Origin: Candidatus Staskawiczbacteria bacterium
GTDB taxonomy: Bacteria > Patescibacteriota > Minisyncoccia > Minisyncoccales > Staskawiczbacteraceae
DNA length: 5,564 nt
Direction of reading: 5' to 3'
NCBI GenBank assembly: GCA_026395275.1
Contig: JAPLZA010000118.1
Coordinates: 1 to 5,564 of the forward strand
Numbering within the stretch: position 1 is the stretch's first letter; every line of letters begins with the position of its first letter. A program made the position numbers and the translations under genes. A model generated the notes under the pieces. The model was given only the letters and a program-made list of their open reading frames with translations, had not been told where the DNA came from and searched no databases. Below, piece after piece: positions 1 to 5,491 of this stretch.

Positions 1-453
1 GAAAAAATAGGGATAAAAATTAAAAAAGCCAGCTTGGAAGAAGTTTCAAAACAAGATATTCTAACAACAACGACACCTTCAAGAAATCCTATTGTAAAAA
101 ATGAGTGGCTTGTGCCAGGTATGCATATAAATGCAGTTGGTGCTGATGCGGAAGGAAAAGAAGAATTGGATCCTGAAATTTTGAAAAGAGCAAAAATAGT
201 TTTAGATGATTGGACACAAGCTTCTCATTCAGGAGAAATTAATGTCCCAGTTGCTAAGGGAATTATTAAAAAAGAAGATATTTATGGTTCTTTGGGCGAA
301 GTTGTTGCAGGGATTAAAAAAGGGAGAGAAAATAATGAAGAGATTACTGTTTTTGATTCTACTGGTTTAGCTTTGCAAGATTTATTTACAGCAGCAATGG
401 TTTATGAAGAAGCGATAAAACCAAGAATCGGAAAAGACATAAAAATATTTTAA
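1..453 (+). CDS. Ornithine cyclodeaminase / alanine dehydrogenase family protein, C-terminal part (5' truncated by window)
   Basis: The frame is open from the first base and ends with TAA at 451-453, giving 150 visible residues. A TTG at 34 is only an internal codon, because the residues before it continue the fold. The family (ornithine cyclodeaminase, archaeal-type alanine dehydrogenase, mu-crystallin) uses NAD(P) in a Rossmann fold to deaminate or oxidise amino or imino acids in the cytosol. Visible family signatures, numbered from the window edge, are TTTTPSRNPIV (22-32), PGMHINAVGADAEGKEEL (39-56), GSLGEVVAGIKKGR (96-109) and ITVFDSTGLALQDL (115-128). The Asp of VGAD (residue 49) matches, from memory, the position of the catalytic Asp in Pseudomonas putida ornithine cyclodeaminase. 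The family is usually about 310-350 residues, so roughly half is missing, including the substrate-binding N-terminal domain. That absence prevents choosing between cyclodeaminase, alanine dehydrogenase and ketimine reductase. It is convergent with the FKBP gene. Confidence 0.9.
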   Translation, partial: EKIGIKIKKASLEEVSKQDILTTTTPSRNPIVKNEWLVPGMHINAVGADAEGKEELDPEILKRAKIVLDDWTQASHSGEINVPVAKGIIKKEDIYGSLGEVVAGIKKGRENNEEITVFDSTGLALQDLFTAAMVYEEAIKPRIGKDIKIF

Positions 454-495
454 ATTTGTAAAAAAAGAGCTCCGAGTCTCCATTAATATCTTTGT

Positions 496-536
496 CAAAC
501 TAAAAACCCGAGCTATAAACTCGAGTTTTTAGTTTG
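496..536. terminator. Bidirectional intrinsic terminator between convergent genes
   Basis: Two 17-nt arms (496-512 and 520-536) flank a 7-nt loop. They are complementary except at one pair, which is C:A when read on + and a G:U wobble when read on -. The core is a six-pair CCCGAG/CTCGAG stem, with AAAAA before it and TTTTTAGTTT after it. Because the outer A and T tracts also pair, each strand has the stem-then-U-tract form of an intrinsic terminator. It lies 42 nt after the stop of the + gene and 17 nt after the stop of the FKBP gene on the - strand, so it can serve both. Confidence 0.8.
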
Positions 537-553
537 GTAATATCTAATTTAGT

Positions 554-1012
554 CTATTTGGCGTTGATAGATAATAAGTCTACCTCAAACATTAAAGTTG
601 AGTTTGGAGGAATTACTCCGCCAGCCCCCTGTGCTCCATAAGCTAATTCTGGTGGAATAGTTAACTTTCTTTTTTCTCCAACTTTCATTCCTGCAACTCC
701 TAATTCCCAGCCCTTAATAACGCTGTTTTGTCCTAAAGTAAATGAAAATGGTTGACCTCTATCAATTGATGAATCAAACTTTTTACCATCTGACAAGCTG
801 CCAACATAATTTACGCTTACTATATCGCCAGCTTTGGCGACATCACCACTTCCCTGTTGTAATGTTTCAACTTTCATTCCTTGAATATCTATAGTTTGCG
901 GTTTTAAGTTTAAAATAGATTGTCCTTTTGGTTGAGTCAGAATATAAGCTACGGCGACTACTACAATTAACACTATTACGACAATTATTATTGTTAATAT
1001 TTTTTTGTCCAT
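554..1012 (-). CDS. Membrane-anchored FKBP-type peptidyl-prolyl cis-trans isomerase
   Basis: This 152-residue protein should catalyse cis-trans isomerisation of X-Pro bonds and assist folding of proteins outside the membrane. Residues 5-25 form one very hydrophobic helix after MDKK, which reads as a signal anchor without an obvious cleavage site. A short linker follows, and residues about 46-150 are a single complete FKBP domain. The active-site residues known from human FKBP12 are all present by motif alignment: Y69, F79, D80, F89, V98, I99, W102, Y125 and F142. It should therefore be active and probably sensitive to FK506-type ligands. The ATG at 1012 gives the expected anchor; it has only an A-rich stretch upstream and no clear Shine-Dalgarno. 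The stop is TAG. The gene sits downstream of the exporter operon but is separated by 284 nt containing its own likely promoter and a long palindrome, so it is probably a separate transcript ending at the 496-536 hairpin. Confidence 0.95.
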   Translation of the reverse strand: MDKKILTIIIVVIVLIVVVAVAYILTQPKGQSILNLKPQTIDIQGMKVETLQQGSGDVAKAGDIVSVNYVGSLSDGKKFDSSIDRGQPFSFTLGQNSVIKGWELGVAGMKVGEKRKLTIPPELAYGAQGAGGVIPPNSTLMFEVDLLSINAK

Positions 1013-1056
1013 ATTTTTTTCTTTTAAAATTTTATTATTGCCGACCTTTATTAGTA

Positions 1057-1214
1057 GGCCTATTGCTTAATAAAATTTCTACTGCAATTTTCATATTTTG
1101 GTTGCAAATTTGTAAAAATTCGTCGGCTTACCGCAAGGGTAAACCTCCTTATTTTTCCAAATTTTCGCTTCAAAATCTAAAAATTTCGTTACGAATCTTA
1201 TTAAGTAATAGACC
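1057..1214 (-). repeat. Long imperfect inverted repeat in the FKBP leader; possible structured RNA or palindromic element
   Basis: The left arm 1057-1132 and right arm 1138-1214 are imperfect reverse complements around the 5-nt loop GCAAG at 1133-1137. By hand alignment about 55 of 77 columns match with one gap, and four more become G:U pairs in the minus-strand RNA. The best stretches are the outer 17 pairs (1057-1073 with 1198-1214), a central A/T helix, and the apex, where 1125-1132 pairs with 1138-1145. The mismatches cluster into small internal loops, giving one long rod. An extended -10 promoter reading leftward lies just outside the right arm, so a minus-strand transcript would start about a dozen nt before the stem and run on into FKBP, whose start is 44 nt beyond the left arm. 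No convincing protein is encoded here. It could be a cis-acting leader, a 6S-like RNA, or a MITE-like palindrome. I saw no clear target-site duplication. Confidence 0.6.
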
Positions 1215-1231
1215 TTAATTATTTATTACTC

Positions 1232-1249
1232 ATTATATCATAGTGTCAA
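1232..1249 (-). promoter_or_regulatory. Putative extended -10 promoter reading toward the palindrome and FKBP
   Basis: Read on the minus strand, 1240-1232 is TGATATAAT, a perfect -10 hexamer with the TGn extension that can replace a -35 box. A perfect TTGACA lies at 1249-1244, but only 6 nt upstream of that hexamer, so the two cannot act as a normal pair. TTGACA could instead pair with the weaker ATAAAT at 1226-1221, at 17-nt spacing. The extended -10 reading predicts a start near 1225. Either way transcription would enter the palindrome at once and then reach the FKBP gene. Confidence 0.5.
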
Positions 1250-1269
1250 TTCTTTACCATTTTATAAAC

Positions 1270-1278
1270 TGTGGATAA
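1270..1278 (-). promoter_or_regulatory. Perfect consensus DnaA box (isolated)
   Basis: The minus strand reads TTATCCACA, the full 9-mer consensus bound strongly by DnaA. It lies in the gap 18 nt after the stop of the DUF5666-like gene and upstream of the FKBP promoter. I saw no second box and no clustered AT-rich 13-mers, so this is not evidence of a replication origin. It could be a DnaA-responsive regulatory site or chance. The match is direct; the function is inference. Confidence 0.35.
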
Positions 1279-1296
1279 CTTTTTAAATAATATGTT

Positions 1297-1722
1297 TTAT
1301 TTTGCTGGAGTTTGTGTGTCGGGTCTGGCTTGACCTGCAGGTCTAATTTGAATTGATTGAGCAGTAACACTTCCATCAGAATTTGTTGTGCCAGTTATGC
1401 TCACCGATGTCCCAGTTGCTAAATCATCTGCGGTTCCTGATGCAGATTTATTTATTTGAGTTGTTCCTGAATAAAAGATTATTTTTGAACCTCCATTGTT
1501 TGGAATTTGCAAAGTTATGCTACTATTATCTTTAGAAATGATGTTTCCTGAGATAAAATTACCGCCATTTCCTCTGTTAATTCTTGTTTGAAAGTTTCCG
1601 CCTGGAAAATTACCTCTTGGAGTTTGGCTTTTGCCATAAATCATTCCTCCATAAAAAGCTCCACCAATAACAATTATTATAATTATTCCGGCTATAATGT
1701 GAATTGTTTTTATGTTTTTCAT
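1297..1722 (-). CDS. Small membrane-anchored DUF5666-like protein at the end of the exporter operon
   Basis: This 141-residue protein has one N-terminal hydrophobic helix (residues about 8-29), so the rest probably lies outside the cytoplasmic membrane. A Gly/Asn/Arg/Phe-rich linker (about 35-55) has near-repeats of the GNF type. Residues about 57-127 form a small beta-rich domain: [15 protein letters not shown], then a Thr/Ser stretch, then [26 protein letters not shown]. This pattern resembles DUF5666, an OB-like fold of unknown function. A Pro/Gln/Thr-rich tail (128-141) ends it. I see no lipobox and no catalytic motif. It starts 45 nt after the permease stop and is probably co-transcribed with the pump, which suggests an accessory envelope role; that is inference. 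The start at ATG 1722 has only A-rich sequence upstream (AAAAAACAAAAAC) and no Shine-Dalgarno. The DUF5666 name is from memory of the motif. Confidence 0.75.
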   Translation of the reverse strand: MKNIKTIHIIAGIIIIIVIGGAFYGGMIYGKSQTPRGNFPGGNFQTRINRGNGGNFISGNIISKDNSSITLQIPNNGGSKIIFYSGTTQINKSASGTADDLATGTSVSITGTTNSDGSVTAQSIQIRPAGQARPDTQTPAK

Positions 1723-1767
1723 GTTTTTGTTTTTTAAATTAATAATATATTTCGACTTTTTATTTTA

Positions 1768-3000
1768 TTATTCGTATCTTAATGCTTCAATTGGATTTAG
1801 TTTTGCAGCGCGTTTTGCCGGGTAATATCCAAAAATAATTCCAATGCCGGCAGAAACAACAACAGCCAAAATTACTGAATATAATGAAATGCTAGTTTGA
1901 TACAAATTAAAATATTTGATGCCCCATGAAATTATACATCCTAAAAAAACTCCAACTAATCCGCCAGTGAATGTTAAAACAACGGCTTCTGTTAAAAATT
2001 GGAATGTAATGTCTTTAGCTTTTGCTCCAATTGCTTTTCTTAAACCAATTTCTCTTGTTCTTTCTGTAACAGTTGTCAGCATCATATTCATAATTCCAAT
2101 TCCTCCTACAAGCAAAGAAATTCCAGCAATTGCTCCTAGTAAAATTGTAAGAGTTTGGCTGATGCTGGAAATGGATGACAATATGTCAGCCTGGTTTTGC
2201 ACTGTAAAATCTGCTAAAGTTGGGTCTGCAATATTGTGGCGCGCTAATAACAAACTGGTAACATCATTTTGCGCGCTTGTCATTAAGCTTGGGCTACTAA
2301 TTTGTAAATCAATTTCTGATAAATATTTATTTCCGGAAAAATATCTTTGAGAAACAGTGTATGGAATGTAAATTCTGTCGTCTTGATTCATAAACCCCGT
2401 ACCACCTTTTGTTTTTGTGACTCCTACAACCCTAAATTCCATTTTATTTATTTTTATTGTTTGTCCAATAGCGTCACTGGTAACAGCATCGGTTCCAAAT
2501 AAATCTGTTACAACAGTAGGGCCAATAACGGCTACTTTAGAATAATTATTTATGTCTTGAGTTGTAATAAAAACTCCTTGGTCTACGCTTAAATTTCTTA
2601 CCTGCGGGTAAGTGTCGCCAGTTCCCATTACAGAAGTATTTGTATTATTTCCTTTGTAAACTACTTGGTATCTCCCACTAACCTCTTGGGTCATGTATTG
2701 CACAGATGAAACTTGGCTTGCAATTGCATTGGCATCATCTAGCGTTAAAGACTGCGCAGTTCCTCCTGCCGATCTTGCTGAATAGCCAAAACCTTTTTGC
2801 GCCCCAGGAGTTATCATTAAAAGATTAGAGCCCGTGGATTCAATGCTGGTTTGTATAGACAAAGTTGCTCCTTGGCCAACAGAAACCATTACAATCACAG
2901 AGCTTATCCCAATTATAATACCTAAAATAGTAAGGCCTGTTCTGGCTTTGTTTGAGGAAAGTGCTATAAATGTTTCTTCTAATGTATCTATTGTTTTCAT
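1768..3000 (-). CDS. MacB-type ABC transporter permease (FtsX family)
   Basis: This 410-residue membrane subunit belongs to the MacB / FtsX-like (type VII ABC) class, which moves substrates by mechanotransmission rather than through a membrane channel. Its order is: a short cytoplasmic N-terminus with the NKARTGLTILGIIIGISSVI motif (17-36), the first membrane helix (about 22-42), a large extracytoplasmic MacB core domain (about 43-275) opening with the typical GSNLLMITPGA stretch, and three C-terminal helices (about 284-307, 335-360 and 373-393). The cytoplasmic segment ERTREIGLRKAIGAKAKDI (313-331) is the family's conserved coupling region facing the ATPase. The C-terminus GYYPAKRAAKLNPIEALRYE (391-410) is the usual family ending, so the protein is full length. 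Its ATG overlaps the ATPase stop by one base (TAATG), giving translational coupling. Unlike E. coli MacB, the ATPase is not fused; the split arrangement matches YknY/YknZ of Bacillus. Confidence 0.95.
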   Translation of the reverse strand: MKTIDTLEETFIALSSNKARTGLTILGIIIGISSVIVMVSVGQGATLSIQTSIESTGSNLLMITPGAQKGFGYSARSAGGTAQSLTLDDANAIASQVSSVQYMTQEVSGRYQVVYKGNNTNTSVMGTGDTYPQVRNLSVDQGVFITTQDINNYSKVAVIGPTVVTDLFGTDAVTSDAIGQTIKINKMEFRVVGVTKTKGGTGFMNQDDRIYIPYTVSQRYFSGNKYLSEIDLQISSPSLMTSAQNDVTSLLLARHNIADPTLADFTVQNQADILSSISSISQTLTILLGAIAGISLLVGGIGIMNMMLTTVTERTREIGLRKAIGAKAKDITFQFLTEAVVLTFTGGLVGVFLGCIISWGIKYFNLYQTSISLYSVILAVVVSAGIGIIFGYYPAKRAAKLNPIEALRYE

Positions 3001-3689
3001 TATTTTTTATGCGTCTTAGAATCGCCAATTATTAATCCGTCTTTCAAAGAAATAATTCTGTCTGCGTGCAGGGCAACATCATGTTCGTGAGTAATAAGTA
3101 TAATTGTTCTTCCGTGTTCTTTGTTAAGTTTTCTGAATGTTTCCAAAACTATTTCACCGGTTTTTGAATCAAGGTTTCCGGTTGGCTCATCAGCTAAAAT
3201 TAAAGTTGGGTTGTTCACCAAAGCCCTTGCAATTGCAACTCTTTGAATTTGTCCTCCAGATAATTGGTTAGACAAATGGTCAAAATATTCTTTATCTAAC
3301 CCAGCTGCCTTTAAAGATTCTTTTGCCTTCTTTTCGCGCTCTTCTTTAGAGACTTCAGCATAAACTAATGGTAAAGAAACGTTTCTTAATGCTGTTGTTC
3401 TGGGCAAAAGGTTAAAAGCCTGAAAAACAAAACCTATTTTATTTTTTCTTATGTCGGCCAATTCATCTTCATTCAAAGTTGAAACATCTTTGTTGTCTAA
3501 AAAATATGTTCCGGTTGTTGGAGTGTCTAAAGCTCCCAAAATATGCATTAAAGTTGATTTACCAGAACCTGACGGCCCCATTATAGCCACAAATTCTCCG
3601 TCTTTTATTGTAAAACTTACTCCAGACAAAGCCTGGAAGCCAACAGAGCCCGATTGATATATTTTTACTATATTTTTTATTTCTATCAT
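3000..3689 (-). CDS. ABC transporter ATP-binding protein, MacB/LolD class
   Basis: This cytoplasmic ATPase of 229 residues powers the adjacent FtsX-type permease. All nucleotide-binding motifs are intact: Walker A GPSGSGKST (38-46), Q-loop Q90 in GFVFQAFNLLP, signature LSGGQ (143-147) followed by IQRVAIARAL, Walker B LILAD (163-167) with catalytic E168 in DEPTGNLDS, and H-loop H201 in ITHEHD. The VFQAFNLLPRTTALRNVSLPL and DEPTGNLDS sequences are typical of the LolD/MacB/FtsE subgroup. I chose the ATG at 3689 because it begins MIEIKNIVKIY, the normal N-terminus. An upstream in-frame ATG at 3725 would add 12 atypical residues encoded inside the adaptor gene. With this start the gene lies 4 nt after the adaptor stop, and its own stop overlaps the permease start by one base. 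There is no Shine-Dalgarno next to the start, so coupling to upstream translation is likely. Confidence 0.95.
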   Translation of the reverse strand: MIEIKNIVKIYQSGSVGFQALSGVSFTIKDGEFVAIMGPSGSGKSTLMHILGALDTPTTGTYFLDNKDVSTLNEDELADIRKNKIGFVFQAFNLLPRTTALRNVSLPLVYAEVSKEEREKKAKESLKAAGLDKEYFDHLSNQLSGGQIQRVAIARALVNNPTLILADEPTGNLDSKTGEIVLETFRKLNKEHGRTIILITHEHDVALHADRIISLKDGLIIGDSKTHKK

Positions 3690-3693
3690 GTTT

Positions 3694-5439
3694 TTAGTCG
3701 CCCGGCGGTCGTCCCCCAGCTCCAAATAAGCCTCTAGTTGCTGATGTTGCTCCTGTTCTGGCTGAAGATGTTGTTGCGGCAGTTGTAACAGAAGTACCGG
3801 TTATTGTTCTTACCACAACTTGATCTCCCTCGGATAATCCGCTGGTAATTTCTGTATTAACAGAATCTGAAATACCTGTCTGAACTGTTTTTTGCAACGG
3901 CGCTGTTACAGAAATAAATCCTTGATTGGTGAGTTTTCTGCTACTTAGGTTTTGTTTTTGGTCTAAAACCAAAACATAAGATGACCCATTTTTTGATTTA
4001 ACGGCGCTGTTTGGGACAACCAAAACATCTTGTCTGGTTTCTGTAATAACGTTGGCGCTAACGCTCATTCCCGGCTTTATCCTGCTGTCTTGCGTATCAA
4101 AAGTAATTTTTACATTATAGCTTACAACTCCTTGGCTAACCGTACCAATTGTATCTATTTCTGTTACCTGGCCCGCAATAGTTAGCCCGTCGATGGCGTC
4201 AAAAGTTAAAACTGCCTTATTTCCCATTTTTATTTTTGTAACATCAATTTCGCTCAAAGAAATTGTTGTGTATTCTTTTTGAGTTATAAAAGTTATAGCA
4301 GATGTGCCCGAAGAAATTGTGTCTCCTTTTTGAACGCTCACAGCTCCCACTACTCCATCAAATGGCGCATATATATAGTAGTTAGACAAAGCATCTTTGG
4401 CGTCTTGCAAAGAGTTTTGGCTTTTTTGAAGCGTTAATTTTTGAGACTGCAAATCTAAATCAGAATTTGTTATTGCGTCCTTGTCACTTTTAATTGTGTT
4501 TTGGGCGTTTAATAAATTAATAATATCAGAATTTATTTTGCTTGAATCGCTGTTAACTGTTGAAAGCTGTGTGTCGGCGGTAGGGTTTGCTTTAATGTTA
4601 TATTTGGCTAAAGTGTTTTTGTAAAATTGAATAAGATTGTTTGTGTCTTTTACCGCCTGAGCAATATCTTTGGAGGTGTTATATGTCTCATTGATTATAG
4701 AATCTACAGTTGCATTGTCAGAATATCTGGTTGTTGATTTGTAATCATTAAAATTCTTAGTGTATTCATCTAAAGCCGCTTGATAAGATTTCACCAGGCT
4801 GGTTTTATAAAGCGCTGCGTTTTCGTCATAGGTATAAGCATTGCCTGTATAGAAATCTATATTCTGTTGGGTGTTGGTAAAAGTGTTTCCGTAAATAACA
4901 TTTTGCAAGTCTGTCATAATAGTTGGCAAATCGGTAAAAACGCTGGAAACAGTGTTGTAACCGGCCTGGTAATCTTGGTTTAACGCATCTATGGCATTTT
5001 GTTTATTAAGAGGAACCGCTAAAGTGCCATCTCCTTGCATTTTTTGTAAAGCAATTTGCGCTGATTGTAAATTAGATTCAGCATCTCTTATTGTTTTTTC
5101 TGCATTAGTCGTGTCTAATTTTAATAAAAGAGCACCCTTTGAAACTTTTTGGCCGGAAACTGCATTTAGATAAACAATTTCTCCCGAGGCGCCCGAACCC
5201 GGAGACAAAGCAAGCTGGTCTGTTGCTGAAACTTGGCCAGTTCCTGAAACAGAAGAATTTATTGTTCCTTTGGCAACGGCTGCTAAAATATAACGAGTTT
5301 GGCTACTGGTGTTAGACGAGGATTGATATTGCATATACACGCCACCAATAATGCACAGAATTAATATTGTGCTTATTATTTTATGTTTTAAAATAAACCT
5401 TTTTACTGCCCCTAAAAATCTCGTTATTTTATTTGCCAT
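3694..5439 (-). CDS. HlyD/MacA-type periplasmic adaptor (membrane fusion protein) with extra-long helical hairpin
   Basis: This is the adaptor subunit of the exporter. With the ATG at 5439 it has 581 residues. One membrane helix (about 20-36) follows a basic N-terminus. The two half-lipoyl motifs are at about 79-110 (GSGASGEIVYLNAVSGQKVSKGALLLKLD) and 356-386 (IYAPFDGVVGAVSVQKGDTISSG). A beta-barrel follows (about 387-465), then the hallmark RIKPGMSVSANV...DVLVVPNSAV (453-480) leading into a membrane-proximal domain (to about 547), and a Ser/Thr/Ala/Gly/Arg tail. The segment between the lipoyl halves, about 112-352, is mostly helical with heptad-like ends, and is far longer than the hairpin of E. 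coli MacA (whole protein about 370 residues). A TTG at 5478 would add 13 residues (MLSFFSSVINHLN), but it has no ribosome site and the ATG gives a normal anchor, so I prefer the ATG. The gene is first in the four-gene operon. Confidence 0.93.
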   Translation of the reverse strand: MANKITRFLGAVKRFILKHKIISTILILCIIGGVYMQYQSSSNTSSQTRYILAAVAKGTINSSVSGTGQVSATDQLALSPGSGASGEIVYLNAVSGQKVSKGALLLKLDTTNAEKTIRDAESNLQSAQIALQKMQGDGTLAVPLNKQNAIDALNQDYQAGYNTVSSVFTDLPTIMTDLQNVIYGNTFTNTQQNIDFYTGNAYTYDENAALYKTSLVKSYQAALDEYTKNFNDYKSTTRYSDNATVDSIINETYNTSKDIAQAVKDTNNLIQFYKNTLAKYNIKANPTADTQLSTVNSDSSKINSDIINLLNAQNTIKSDKDAITNSDLDLQSQKLTLQKSQNSLQDAKDALSNYYIYAPFDGVVGAVSVQKGDTISSGTSAITFITQKEYTTISLSEIDVTKIKMGNKAVLTFDAIDGLTIAGQVTEIDTIGTVSQGVVSYNVKITFDTQDSRIKPGMSVSANVITETRQDVLVVPNSAVKSKNGSSYVLVLDQKQNLSSRKLTNQGFISVTAPLQKTVQTGISDSVNTEITSGLSEGDQVVVRTITGTSVTTAATTSSARTGATSATRGLFGAGGRPPGD

Positions 5440-5491
5440 ATTTAGATGGTTAATGACGGAAGAAAAAAAAGACAGCAAAATAAAAGAAAAG

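Noticed and set aside
1057..1214. The palindrome considered as an SRP RNA, tmRNA or RNase P RNA.
   Set aside because: There is no GGAA-capped SRP apex with the usual flanking motif, no tRNA-like ends, and no RNase P conserved core that I could see on either strand.
928..1218. A 96-codon + strand open frame across the FKBP start and the palindrome.
   Set aside because: It is antisense to the FKBP N-terminus and runs through the inverted repeat. Its Leu/Phe-rich sequence mirrors the T-rich strand, and it has no ribosome site or recognisable domain.
1916..2350. A 144-codon + strand open frame within the permease gene.
   Set aside because: It is antisense to a clearly conserved MacB-type permease, and its residues do not resemble a known family.
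3697..3722. A short GC-rich patch unlike the AT-rich surroundings, at the adaptor/ATPase junction, considered as a terminator or attachment site.
   Set aside because: It encodes the adaptor's Gly/Arg/Pro tail in frame. I found no good hairpin with a U-tract and no repeated copy in the window.
3690..3725. An upstream ATG at 3725 as the ATPase start.
   Set aside because: It adds 12 atypical residues (MELGDDRRATKN) overlapping the adaptor's C-terminus. The ATG at 3689 gives the normal family N-terminus and tight 4-nt spacing.
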